Below are positions 44,381 through 53,339 of a stretch of DNA of 64,000 nucleotides, one piece after another; within the stretch, counting starts at the first letter, position 1, and every line of letters begins with the position of its first letter. This stretch comes from Lachnospiraceae bacterium (GTDB taxonomy: Bacteria; Bacillota; Clostridia; Lachnospirales; Lachnospiraceae): the NCBI GenBank assembly GCA_910576335.1, contig CAJTIU010000026.1:1-64000 (forward strand), in the 5' to 3' direction. The position numbers and the translations under genes are program-made. A model generated the notes under the pieces. That model did not search any database. It saw nothing but the letters and a program-made list of their open reading frames with translations, and was not told where the DNA came from.

Positions 44381-45622
44381 ATGAAGACATTTGATGAATT
44401 ATACCGCGAGCTTTTAAAAAAGAATATGGCAAGGGATGAGACGCTGCCGGAAGAATATAATCCGTATCATCTTGACTGTCTGCTTCATCCCGGGAAGTAT
44501 GCGGCAGTCTTGAAGGCAGAAGAGTGTGAACAGTGTGCTTATGACAGAGCATGTCAGAACAGCTGTCTCTTTGACGCGATTGAGTGGACGGATGATGGAA
44601 AACTGGAGATCAACCCGGCTCTTTGCGTTGGTTGTGAAGCATGTATTGAAGCCTGTCAGAGCGGATGTCTGACTGCCAGAAAAGATGTGCTTCCTGCCAT
44701 GAAGGCGGTGCGGGAGGCAATGGGACCGGTTTATATGATGGTGGCTCCGGCTTTTTTGGGGCAGTTCAGTGAGGCGGTGACGCCTGGAAAGCTGCGTACA
44801 GCATTTAAGGCTCTAGGATTTACCGGGATGGTGGAAGTTGCTTTGTTTGCCGATATCCTGACGCTTAAGGAAGCGTTGGAGTTCGACAGGCATGTGCAGA
44901 GCCAGGAAGATTTTCAGCTGACCAGTTGCTGTTGTCCGGTCTGGATCGCCATGATCCGTAAGATATATCATGAACTGATGCCGCATGTTCCAGGGGCTGT
45001 TTCACCCATGATCGCATGCGGCCGCATGATCAAAAGGATTTATCCGGATGCGCTTACGGTATTTGCAGGTCCCTGCCTTGCTAAGAAACAGGAAGCGAGA
45101 GAACCGGATATTGCGGACGCGGTGGACTATGTGCTGACATTTCAGGAAATCAAAGAAATCTTTGAAGTGGCAGATATTCGCCCGGAAGAACTTAAGGATG
45201 ACAGGAAGGAGCATGCCTCTAAGGCGGGCAGGCTCTATGCGAGAACAGGAGGAGTGAGTCAGGCCGTATCGGAGATGGTGGAGCAGCTGCGGCCTGACCG
45301 CAGTATCCATGTCCGTCCGGAGCGGGCGGACGGACCAAAGGCGTGTATGGAAATGATCAGGAGGATTAAAGAAGGAAAGACAGACGCTAATTTCTTTGAG
45401 GGAATGGGATGTGCCGGAGGGTGTGTCGGCGGACCGAAAGCAATTCTCGGCGCAGATGAAGGAAGAGCGTATGTGGATGCCTATGGTGACAGCGCAAGGT
45501 TTCGTACGCCGCTTGAGAATCCTTATGTGCGGAAGATACTGGAAGAGCTGGGGCTTAGCACGCCTGGGGAACTGCTGGAGGATGATGGCTTGATTACGCG
45601 GGATTTTTCCGCTCCTGAATGA
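44381..45622 (+). CDS. [FeFe]-hydrogenase-like iron-sulfur protein
   Basis: The 413-residue protein has N-terminal 4Fe-4S sites (ECEQCAYDRACQNSCL and CVGCEACIEACQSGCL, residues 48-105). A hydrogenase H-cluster domain follows with L1 motif TSCCCPVW, L2 GPCLAKKQEA and L3 FFEGMGCAGGCVGGP. The Cys ligands for the H-cluster are all present, but the surrounding residues differ from classical HydA (TSCCPxW, MPCxxKxxEA, ExMACxxGCxxGGGQP), as in monomeric group B-type enzymes. It may evolve hydrogen or act as a sensor or electron sink, perhaps feeding the adjacent rubrerythrin. The last residues come from a repeat fragment. Confidence 0.85.
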   Translation: MKTFDELYRELLKKNMARDETLPEEYNPYHLDCLLHPGKYAAVLKAEECEQCAYDRACQNSCLFDAIEWTDDGKLEINPALCVGCEACIEACQSGCLTARKDVLPAMKAVREAMGPVYMMVAPAFLGQFSEAVTPGKLRTAFKALGFTGMVEVALFADILTLKEALEFDRHVQSQEDFQLTSCCCPVWIAMIRKIYHELMPHVPGAVSPMIACGRMIKRIYPDALTVFAGPCLAKKQEAREPDIADAVDYVLTFQEIKEIFEVADIRPEELKDDRKEHASKAGRLYARTGGVSQAVSEMVEQLRPDRSIHVRPERADGPKACMEMIRRIKEGKTDANFFEGMGCAGGCVGGPKAILGADEGRAYVDAYGDSARFRTPLENPYVRKILEELGLSTPGELLEDDGLITRDFSAPE

Positions 45623-45650
45623 CTTTCTTATGGTCTGTGCCTGTGAACGT
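45600..45650 (+). repeat. 3'-end hairpin repeat, partial copy C
   Basis: CTCCTGAATGACTTTCTTAT then GGTCTGTGCC matches the right half of copy A (21597-21626, CTCCTGAATCACTTTCTTAC), ending in TGTGAACGTG. The hydrogenase-like gene's stop TGA lies within it. Confidence 0.7.
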
Positions 45651-45772
45651 GAAATGAAAAACAGGATTGCATTGCAGTTATCGGGGATTGTGTGATATAA
45701 TATAAACATTATACATGCAACCACTGCAGCATCGAACGGACTGTAGATTAGAATATAAGTGAAGGTGAAGTT

Positions 45773-48700
45773 GTGAATATCAAAGAATATGAAAAGATTT
45801 TGGAGACAGTACCAACTACCGGTGTTTTTATTATTAGGGAAGATAATCATGAGCTTTTATATTACAATGAACGGGTGAAGGAAGTAGCACCCCATGTTCA
45901 CAAGGGTATGCCGTGCCACGAACTGGGTGACCACTCCTGTGCAAACTGCCCGCTGCTAAAGATTGGAGATAAGGAAAAGCATAAAACTTTAAGTTACAAC
46001 AATCCTTTTGGCGATATGGTGGACATTGTGGCGGTTAGGACGATGTGGGAGGATGAGATTCCGGCTTTTATTATTACAGTAGCACCCCATGTGCAGTCGA
46101 TTAACTACGCTTATCATAGAATTTTGAGAGTCAACCTTACGCAGGACTGTTATGAAGTGGTTAAGGTACGGGCAGAAGACCGGGCAGTCGGGTATGGAAA
46201 AGACACCTTTTCCAGCTGGCTTGGACAGTTTATTTATGACGGAGGCATACATCCGGATGATATGAATCATTTTATATCATTTACACACCTGGATCATATG
46301 AAGAATGCTCTTGATGCAGGTCAGGAGATCCTGACCTGCTGCTACCGCAGAAGGGTGGGCGAGGATTACCGCTGGAACCTTTTGGAGGTGGTTCCGGATA
46401 CCGTGTCCTCTGATGGCGATCAGTACATATTTCTATATGTAAAAGATGTTCATAATATCCTTCAGGAGAGTCTGGAGCTGGATGACGCCAGCGTCCGGGT
46501 TCAGGAGGTGATCCGTACACTTGGAGAACAGAATTTTGGCATCTATGGGATTAATCTTGATACAGGAGAGACGAATCTTGTACGCGAGAATGGTCATACA
46601 CATACTGGTTGGAAATCATGGACGGTTCAGTGGGATGAGATTATGGATTCCCGTCTGATCAGGCAGGTTCACCCTTCAGACAGGGAGAAGTTCAAGGAGA
46701 AGTTTTCAATAGAAGGACTGCGAAGCTTCAGAGATCCGTCTGTACAGAAGCTGGATATGCTGTGCCAGTGGCGCGGAGAGGAAGATCATGAATATCGGTA
46801 TATGGCAGTCATTGCTTATTTTGGACAGAATCAGGGGGCGAAGAATTATACAATTATTGCCCTGCAGAATGTGGATAAGCGTGTGCGTCAGGAGAATACA
46901 CTTACTCTTCGGGATATACAGCTTGCTGCGATTCTGAAGTCAAGATATAGTGTTATGAATACCGTATATCTGGAGAATGGCCAGTGTGAGAGACTTTGGA
47001 TTAATGAAGACAGTATGACGAAAAAGGTTCTTACTGGGAATTACCACCAGTATTTCCAGCAGGCGTTGGAGTCTGCTGTAAATCCAAAGGATGCAGAAGC
47101 GTTCCGGAAGGTTATGAGTCCGGAGCATCTGTACCAGAAGGCGGCGGCTACGGGAGATTACTCTGAAGAGGTGTGTCAGTACCGCATTGCCGGTACAGCC
47201 GTCCGGTGGGTGGAACAGCATGTCATTTATTCCCGCCAGGGGAAGAGGATGTCCGTGAATATTCTGGGCAGGGATATTACCAGAGAGAAGATGGAAGAGG
47301 AGCTCAGGCTTAAGGGAGAGCAGGAGCAGGCAGATATCATCAGTACACTGAGTGGTATGTTTTTTGCCACCTATTATGCGGATCTGGTACAGGACACGTT
47401 TCGCAGTGTGACACAGCTTAAGGAAGTAGAGAAAGCGCTGAATGGGCAGGTCGATTATGTTACCGGACTGAAAACCTATGCGGAAGAGTTTGTTCATCCT
47501 GATGACCGGGAAGAATATCTTAGGGTGTTGAGCGCCAGGAATCTGCGCAGCACTTTGAGTGAAGAGTGTCCTTATGTGACTTATGCATACAGGAGGCTTC
47601 CAGACAAGAAGGATCCAAGGCCTGAAGATTATGGATGGATCCGCAGTACTGCGGTGATGGCCCAGACAGATGAAGACGGGAAAGCAAGATCGATTGTTTA
47701 TGCGGCTCAGGACGTAACGGAGAGTAAGCGCAAGGAGATGAGGGAGCAGCAGGCGCTTGAGGCGGCATGTGAAGCGGCAGATCATGCGAATGCATCAAAA
47801 CAGGAATTTATTTCCTGCATGAGCCATAATGTACGCACGCCGATGAATGGGATTATGGGAATGATCAAGATTGCATCCGATCATGCGGAGGATCCGGAAA
47901 GAGTGAAGGACTGTCTGGAAAAGGCTTCCTTGTCGAGCAGGCAGCTTCTGTCTGTCTTGAATGAGATTTTGGATCTCAGTCAGATTCAGACCGGAAGCTT
48001 TTCGCTGAAGTCAGAGGAGCTGAATCTGCCGGAACTTATTCAGGATGTGGCTTTACAGGTCCTTCCGGAGATGCAGAAGAAAAAGCTTGAGCTTAAGATT
48101 TATCCGGCACAGGTGGAGCATGAGGATATTCTGGGAGATCGGAGGCGGCTTCAACAGATATTTTTTAATATTCTCGGAAACTCTGTGAAATTTACTCCCC
48201 CGGGAGGCACTGTGGAAATATCAGTGGTTGAGCATGATTCAGGAGATCATTGCTGCAGTTCCTATGATTTCATATTCAGTGATAATGGCATCGGTATGGA
48301 GGAGGAATTTATACAGCATATATTCGAACCGTTCAGCCGTGCAGAGGATCCAAATATGAACCATATGGACGGGATTGGACTTGGAATGACCATCGCTCAG
48401 AATATTACCCGCATGATGGGCGGCACAATCAGTGTGAAAAGTAAGCCTGGAATGGGATCCCAGTTTGTAGTAACGGTAATACTAAGACTTAAGAATCAGA
48501 CAGAGCAGTCAGACAAAGCGTCTTCAGGGGACGGTGATGAGATTTCCGGCAAGTCCTTTAGGGGATGTAAGATACTTTTGGTAGAGGATAATGAACTGAA
48601 TCAGGAAATTGCCATGGATCTGATCGGAGAGATCGGTGCAATGGTGGAATGTGCCGCTGATGGGCGGAAAGCGCTGAGGAGATTTGCAGAGATGCCCGAG

Positions 48701-48943
48701 GGGTATTATGACATGATTCTGATGGATATCCAGATGCCTGTTATGAATGGATTCGAGGCGACACGCGCGATCCGGAAGCTTCCGCGGAGTGATGCTGCAA
48801 CAATTCCTATCATTGCATTGTCTGCGAATGTATCTGCTGAGGATATGGCTTCCGCAAGGGAGTCGGGAATGAATGAACATCTTGCAAAGCCTCTTGCCAT
48901 TCCGAAATTAATGGAACGAATGGGATACTGGCTTAAAAGTTAA
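45773..48943 (+). CDS. Giant soluble hybrid histidine kinase with Cys-rich PAS
   Basis: The 1056-residue protein starts at GTG after GAAGGTG. Residues 1-115 form a PAS-like domain containing CHELGDHSCANCPLL, a possible metal or redox site. Several further PAS-like modules follow to about 660. The histidine box is FISCMSHNVRTPMNGIMGM with H685. The next residue is Asn, not the Asp/Glu used for catalysis. The ATPase domain has ILGNSVKFT and SDNGIGME. A C-terminal receiver is intact with D985 (MDIQMPVMNGFEA). No membrane segment or DNA-binding domain is seen. It precedes another hybrid kinase by 33 bases, probably in one operon. Confidence 0.9.
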   Translation: MNIKEYEKILETVPTTGVFIIREDNHELLYYNERVKEVAPHVHKGMPCHELGDHSCANCPLLKIGDKEKHKTLSYNNPFGDMVDIVAVRTMWEDEIPAFIITVAPHVQSINYAYHRILRVNLTQDCYEVVKVRAEDRAVGYGKDTFSSWLGQFIYDGGIHPDDMNHFISFTHLDHMKNALDAGQEILTCCYRRRVGEDYRWNLLEVVPDTVSSDGDQYIFLYVKDVHNILQESLELDDASVRVQEVIRTLGEQNFGIYGINLDTGETNLVRENGHTHTGWKSWTVQWDEIMDSRLIRQVHPSDREKFKEKFSIEGLRSFRDPSVQKLDMLCQWRGEEDHEYRYMAVIAYFGQNQGAKNYTIIALQNVDKRVRQENTLTLRDIQLAAILKSRYSVMNTVYLENGQCERLWINEDSMTKKVLTGNYHQYFQQALESAVNPKDAEAFRKVMSPEHLYQKAAATGDYSEEVCQYRIAGTAVRWVEQHVIYSRQGKRMSVNILGRDITREKMEEELRLKGEQEQADIISTLSGMFFATYYADLVQDTFRSVTQLKEVEKALNGQVDYVTGLKTYAEEFVHPDDREEYLRVLSARNLRSTLSEECPYVTYAYRRLPDKKDPRPEDYGWIRSTAVMAQTDEDGKARSIVYAAQDVTESKRKEMREQQALEAACEAADHANASKQEFISCMSHNVRTPMNGIMGMIKIASDHAEDPERVKDCLEKASLSSRQLLSVLNEILDLSQIQTGSFSLKSEELNLPELIQDVALQVLPEMQKKKLELKIYPAQVEHEDILGDRRRLQQIFFNILGNSVKFTPPGGTVEISVVEHDSGDHCCSSYDFIFSDNGIGMEEEFIQHIFEPFSRAEDPNMNHMDGIGLGMTIAQNITRMMGGTISVKSKPGMGSQFVVTVILRLKNQTEQSDKASSGDGDEISGKSFRGCKILLVEDNELNQEIAMDLIGEIGAMVECAADGRKALRRFAEMPEGYYDMILMDIQMPVMNGFEATRAIRKLPRSDAATIPIIALSANVSAEDMASARESGMNEHLAKPLAIPKLMERMGYWLKS

Positions 48944-48976
48944 AATGGAAATTTAAAAATATAGGAGGAAGGAAAA

Positions 48977-51900
48977 ATGTATCATTGCCATGTTCATTTC
49001 CACTTAACAGGCAGGCCATGCAGGGCATTTGAGATTATAAAAGAGGTATCCCCGTTCGAGCATTTTGCACATGAATTTTCAGAATCTGAGAGACCAGGGA
49101 ATAGTTTGATGACAGGAGTGGATGTGATTCTGGCCAATGTATGTGGAACGGATGGGGAGGCAGTGCTTAAGGAGCTTGTCTCAGTCAGGCCAGATGCAGC
49201 AGAGCTTATTGTACTTGCCGGCAGAGAGCAGATGACCTCTTTAAACGGGTATTTCCTAGAGATAAAGGACATCTGGATGACGCCTGCGTCAGATGAGGAA
49301 ATCGCTTTCCGGTTTAAACGATGGCAGGAGATGTTCCGGATGGGCAAGGATTTGTGGGAAGCCAGGCATTATCTGGAGGCAACAATTAATAATGTACCGA
49401 ATCTCATCTGGTATAAGGATAAAAATGGAATACATGAAAAGGTAAATGACAGCTTCTGCAGGGCTGTAAATAAGACCAAGAAGCAGGTAGAAGGGCGGGG
49501 GCATGCATACATATGGGATGTAGAGGAAGATGATCCTGCCTGTATAGAGTCAGAGCGCGAAGTTATGACGAAGAAGGAAACCTGTATATCCGAAGAGACA
49601 GTAAAGACCGGGGATGGCACGAAGCTTCTTACAACATATAAGTCTCCGCTGTATGATCTTGACGGAAGCGTGATGGGAACCGTAGGAGTGGCGATTGACG
49701 TTACCCAGGAGCGTGCTTATGAGAAAAAGATTATGCAGAAGAATAAGACGCTGGAGACCATTTTCGCTACACTGGATTGCGGGGTGATGTGTCATACGCT
49801 TGATGGCACACATATTCTGAGTGTTAACAGGGCGGCGCTTGAAATTCTGGGATATGACTCAAAGGAGGAGATGGAAGCAGACGGGTTTCATATGGTTGCG
49901 GCATCGGTTGCCGAAGAAGATAAGAAGGTGCTCTGGAAAGCCATCAAGGAGTTAAAGACAGAGGGTGAGACAGTCAATGTGGAATACCGTGCACGGCACA
50001 AGAACGGAGAGCTTCGCCATGTCATGGGAAATATCAAGCTTTTGGTTGAGAATGGAGAGCCGTTTTACCAGCGCTTTCTTCTGGATGTTACAGAGAGAAG
50101 GCTTAAGGAAAAGGAAAATGAGAGACGGCAGCAGGAGATGATTCATGCACTGAGTATGGATTACAATCTTGTCTGCTACTTTGATCTTGATGCAGACTGG
50201 GGAACTCTTATCCGTGTAAATGAGAGCCAGAAAGAGCTGTTTGGCTCCATCTTTTATGAGCAGATGGAATATGAAAAAAGTCTGGAGCTTTACATAGAAA
50301 AATTTGTTTATGGAGAAGATAAAGAGATGTTCCGCAAGGCAACCTCAAAAGACATGCTGAAAACAGTGCTTGCAGAGCATAGCCTGCATTATGTGAATCA
50401 CAGGATCTATAAGGGCGGCGAGATGAAGTATTTCCAAATGAAGATCGTTCGCTCAGGCACATGGGGGAAGAACCGGGGAATTGTACTTGGAATCCGCAGT
50501 GTTGATGAGGAGATACGACATGAGATGGAGCAGAAGAGCCTTTTGGAGGATGCGCTTCTGCAGGCAAACAGGGCGAGCAAAGCGAAGAGCGTATTCCTTT
50601 CCAACATGTCCCATGATATCCGTACGCCGATGAACGCTATAGTCGGATTTACGGCTCTGGCAATCACGAATATTGAAAGCCGCGAGAAGGTGGAAGAGTA
50701 CCTGAAAAAAATCATGACGTCAGGAAATCATCTCCTGAGTCTGATTAATGATGTCCTGGACATGAGCCGTATTGAGAGCGGTAAGATGCATCTGGAGGAG
50801 AATCCGTGTCATCTTCCGGATATTATGCATGGACTGCGCAATATTGTACAGGCAGAGGTCCATGCGAAACAGCTGGAATTATACATAGATACAGTGGATG
50901 TGATAGATGAGGATATTTTTTGTGATAAACTCCGCCTGAATCAGGTGCTTCTGAATCTTCTTAGTAATTCTGTGAAGTATACAGGAGCGGGAGGCATTAT
51001 CAGTGTGCGTATTACAGAGAAGGCGGGTGCACCTTTGGGATATGCGAATTATGAATTCAGTATCAGAGATACTGGTATAGGAATGAGCGAGGAGTTTGTA
51101 GAGCATATATTCGAACCATTTGAGAGGGAAAATAATACAACAATTAGTGGAATACAGGGTACAGGCCTTGGAATGGCGATTACGAGAAATATTGTGGATA
51201 TGATGAACGGTTCTATTTCTGTAAAAAGTGAGCAGGGTGTGGGAACAGAGTTTTCGGTTTCCTTTACATTTCGTCTTGACGGTGAAGAGAAGGAGATTCT
51301 TGACATTCCGCAGTTCAAAAATTGCCGTGCGCTTGTTGTGGATGATGACTTTAATACCTGCGACAGTGTTTCTTATATGTTGGGACAGATTGGAATGCGT
51401 GCAGAATGGACCATGTCGGGGAAAGAGGCTGTGCTGCGGATTCGCCAGGCTGTTATGCGGGGCGACAGCTATAGCGTCTGTGTGATTGACTGGATGCTGC
51501 CGGATATCAATGGCGTGGAGGTTGCAAGAAGAATCCGCAAGGAGATGGGAGAGGATGTGCCGATTATCATCCTGACTGCATACGACTGGTCGGACATTGA
51601 AGAGGAGGCAAATGAAGCCGGTGTGACGGCGTTCTGCAGCAAGCCGTTGTTCCTGTCAGAGCTCAGAAGCTGCCTTTATTCGATTGTTCATGCAGATGAG
51701 GAGAAGAAGGAAGCAGAGGGAATCGCGTTAAATAACATCACAGGACGGATCCTGCTTGCAGAAGATAATATACTGAATCAGGAGATTGCGGTGGAGATTC
51801 TCACCAGTGCGGGATTCGAGGTAGAGGTTGCAGAGAATGGCCAGATTGCCGTCGATAAGCTTGAAGGTTCAAAACCCGGCTACTATCAGCTCGTGCTTAT

Positions 51901-52117
51901 GGATATTCAGATGCCTGTAATGAATGGTTATGAAGCAGTAAAAAGGATTCGCAGGCTTGCAGATAAGGAGCTGTCTTCAGTGCCTGTTTTTGCAATGACG
52001 GCGAATGCCTTTGAGGAGGACAAACGTGAAGCCCTGAAATGCGGAATGAATGGTCACATAGCAAAGCCGATCAATATCAGGGAACTTCTAGATACACTGG
52101 GAAGGGCGCTGACTTAG
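48977..52117 (+). CDS. Giant soluble hybrid histidine kinase with two receivers
   Basis: The 1046-residue protein's N-terminal 125 residues look like a degenerate receiver (VDVILANVCG, LIVLAGREQM). PAS domains follow (NNVPNLIWYKDKNGIHEKVN, then two more to about 520). The histidine box is FLSNMSHDIRTPMNAIVGF with H546, with an ATPase domain (LLSNSVKYT, RDTGIGMS). Two receivers follow, both with the Asp present: D838 (CVIDWMLPDINGVE) and D976 (MDIQMPVMNGYEA). GGAGGAAGG precedes the ATG. The output is unknown. Copy D of the hairpin repeat begins eight bases after the stop. Confidence 0.92.
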   Translation: MYHCHVHFHLTGRPCRAFEIIKEVSPFEHFAHEFSESERPGNSLMTGVDVILANVCGTDGEAVLKELVSVRPDAAELIVLAGREQMTSLNGYFLEIKDIWMTPASDEEIAFRFKRWQEMFRMGKDLWEARHYLEATINNVPNLIWYKDKNGIHEKVNDSFCRAVNKTKKQVEGRGHAYIWDVEEDDPACIESEREVMTKKETCISEETVKTGDGTKLLTTYKSPLYDLDGSVMGTVGVAIDVTQERAYEKKIMQKNKTLETIFATLDCGVMCHTLDGTHILSVNRAALEILGYDSKEEMEADGFHMVAASVAEEDKKVLWKAIKELKTEGETVNVEYRARHKNGELRHVMGNIKLLVENGEPFYQRFLLDVTERRLKEKENERRQQEMIHALSMDYNLVCYFDLDADWGTLIRVNESQKELFGSIFYEQMEYEKSLELYIEKFVYGEDKEMFRKATSKDMLKTVLAEHSLHYVNHRIYKGGEMKYFQMKIVRSGTWGKNRGIVLGIRSVDEEIRHEMEQKSLLEDALLQANRASKAKSVFLSNMSHDIRTPMNAIVGFTALAITNIESREKVEEYLKKIMTSGNHLLSLINDVLDMSRIESGKMHLEENPCHLPDIMHGLRNIVQAEVHAKQLELYIDTVDVIDEDIFCDKLRLNQVLLNLLSNSVKYTGAGGIISVRITEKAGAPLGYANYEFSIRDTGIGMSEEFVEHIFEPFERENNTTISGIQGTGLGMAITRNIVDMMNGSISVKSEQGVGTEFSVSFTFRLDGEEKEILDIPQFKNCRALVVDDDFNTCDSVSYMLGQIGMRAEWTMSGKEAVLRIRQAVMRGDSYSVCVIDWMLPDINGVEVARRIRKEMGEDVPIIILTAYDWSDIEEEANEAGVTAFCSKPLFLSELRSCLYSIVHADEEKKEAEGIALNNITGRILLAEDNILNQEIAVEILTSAGFEVEVAENGQIAVDKLEGSKPGYYQLVLMDIQMPVMNGYEAVKRIRRLADKELSSVPVFAMTANAFEEDKREALKCGMNGHIAKPINIRELLDTLGRALT

Positions 52118-52125
52118 AAGTATAG

Positions 52126-52152
52126 GTTACTGTGAACGGAGTGAACAGTAAC
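52126..52152. repeat. 3'-end hairpin repeat, short copy D
   Basis: GTTACTGT (52126-52133) and ACAGTAAC (52145-52152) pair around GAACGGAGTGA. It is the minimal form of the repeat, immediately after the second giant kinase. Confidence 0.8.
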
Positions 52153-52188
52153 AAGTATAGGGAAATGTGATGGATGCAGGAGATAAAG

Positions 52189-52665
52189 ATGACAAGACTT
52201 AGTACGCTTTGTTATATTGAAAAAGACAGAAAGTATTTGATGCTTCACCGCACTGTGAAGGAAAATGATATAAATAAGGACAAATGGATCGGAGTAGGCG
52301 GGCATTTTGAGGCTGATGAAAGCCCGGAGGAATGTTTAATCCGTGAAGTAAGGGAGGAAACCGGGTATACACTTACTTCGTACCGCTACAGGGGAATTGT
52401 GACATTCGTGTCGGGAAATGGGATTACAGAGTACATGTCTCTTTTTACAGCTGACGGATTTGAGGGGGAGGAGACGGACTGTGATGAGGGTGAGCTTGAG
52501 TGGGTTGATATTGACCGGATCCATGAGCTGAATATCTGGGAGGGGGATAAGATCTTTTTCCGTCTTATGGAGGAAGAGTGTGATTTCTTTTCCCTGAAGC
52601 TCGTTTATGATGGTCAGGATCAGCTGATATCCGCTTCTTTAAACGGAAAACCATTTTTATGGTAA
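52189..52665 (+). CDS. NUDIX hydrolase (8-oxo-dGTP diphosphatase type)
   Basis: The 158-residue NUDIX protein has the box GGHFEADESPEECLIREVRE followed by ETG (residues about 38-60). The N-terminal MTRLSTLCYIEKDRKYLMLH is typical of MutT/YtkD-like enzymes that clean oxidised nucleotides. ATG 52189 is preferred because AGGAG is six bases upstream; ATG 52174 would add five residues. The whole catalytic motif is intact. The substrate is not provable from sequence. Confidence 0.9.
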   Translation: MTRLSTLCYIEKDRKYLMLHRTVKENDINKDKWIGVGGHFEADESPEECLIREVREETGYTLTSYRYRGIVTFVSGNGITEYMSLFTADGFEGEETDCDEGELEWVDIDRIHELNIWEGDKIFFRLMEEECDFFSLKLVYDGQDQLISASLNGKPFLW

Positions 52666-52678
52666 GTTAAAAAAATTT

Positions 52679-52825
52679 GTTACTATTCACGGACTAACCG
52701 TCCGCTCATAGTAACGCATCCAGCCCATTTAAGAGTCGCTTTCAGCGAGGGGCTGGATGCTGAAAACCACCACTTTATCGGCTTGGATGCCGTGCAGCGG
52801 AGTGCACGGCCCCGTGAATAGTAAC
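52679..52825. repeat. 3'-end hairpin repeat, copy E
   Basis: GTTACTATTCACGG (52679-52692) is inverted as CCGTGAATAGTAAC (52812-52825). Inside are GCATCCAGCCC / GGGCTGGATGC (52716-52760) and GCCGTGCA / TGCACGGC (52789-52810). GTCGCTTTCAGCGAGGGGCT is the exact complement of 21504-21523 in copy A. Confidence 0.85.
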
Positions 52826-52856
52826 AATAATTTTGCATACAATAGCAGACAGAGAG

Positions 52857-52885
52857 TAACTGTGAAGAAACATTACAGTTATAAT
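52857..52885 (+). promoter_or_regulatory. Inverted repeat over the thioredoxin promoter
   Basis: TAACTGT (52857-52863) and ACAGTTA (52875-52881) flank 11 bases, and the right arm overlaps a TATAAT -10 box (52880-52885). It could be an operator for redox control of thioredoxin. Confidence 0.4.
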
Positions 52886-52908
52886 ATACAGAAGAAAGGA
52901 AGAAAGAT

Positions 52909-53217
52909 ATGGCAGCAATTCATTTGACAAAGGAAAATTTCGAAGAGGAGGTGTTAAATTCCAGTATACCGGTTCTAGTAGACTTCTGGGCAACCTGGTG
53001 CGGCCCGTGCCAGATGGTTGGTCCGGTAATTGAGGAAATCGCTGGAGAGGTGACTGACGCAAAGGTGGGAAAGGTAGATGTGGACAGCGAGCCGGAGCTT
53101 GCAAGGAAATATAAGGTGATGTCCATCCCGACACTTATGGTATTCAAAGATGGACAGGCTGTAAAACGTGAAGTCGGGGCAAAGCCAAAGGAAGAGATTC
53201 TGGAGATGCTGGTATAA
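52909..53217 (+). CDS. trxA: Thioredoxin
   Basis: The 102-residue thioredoxin-fold protein has active site WATWCGPCQM (Cys33 and Cys36 region), cis-Pro segment SIPTLMVFKDG and the usual C-terminal helix. It reduces protein disulfides in the cytoplasm. AGAAAGGAAGAAAG precedes the ATG. No thioredoxin reductase gene is adjacent. Hairpin repeats flank it on both sides (copies E and F). Confidence 0.95.
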   Translation: MAAIHLTKENFEEEVLNSSIPVLVDFWATWCGPCQMVGPVIEEIAGEVTDAKVGKVDVDSEPELARKYKVMSIPTLMVFKDGQAVKREVGAKPKEEILEMLV

Positions 53218-53264
53218 CCCGGTTTAAATACCTTTCAGTTTCACCGGGGATGCTCTTTAAGAGG

Positions 53265-53325
53265 CCATTACTGACGGAATGCGCAGCTTACGCGCATTCC
53301 TGTCCCGTGAATAGCAACAAATAGT
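53265..53325. repeat. 3'-end hairpin repeat, degenerate copy F
   Basis: ATTACTGACGG leads into a perfect stem GGAATGCGC / GCGCATTCC (53276-53300), then CCCGTGAATAGCAAC and a further AGTAAC. The end motifs are mutated but recognisable. Confidence 0.65.
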
Positions 53326-53339
53326 AACACATTATCTTT

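Noticed and set aside
45002-47785. Two minus-strand frames of about 280 codons opposite the hydrogenase-like and kinase genes
   Set aside because: Cys/His/Phe-rich composition typical of antisense frames, no motifs, and they oppose conserved sites.
21484-53325. CRISPR array or tRNA-like cluster from the many hairpins
   Set aside because: Repeats are dispersed over 30 kb, of unequal length, with no regular spacers and no cas genes.
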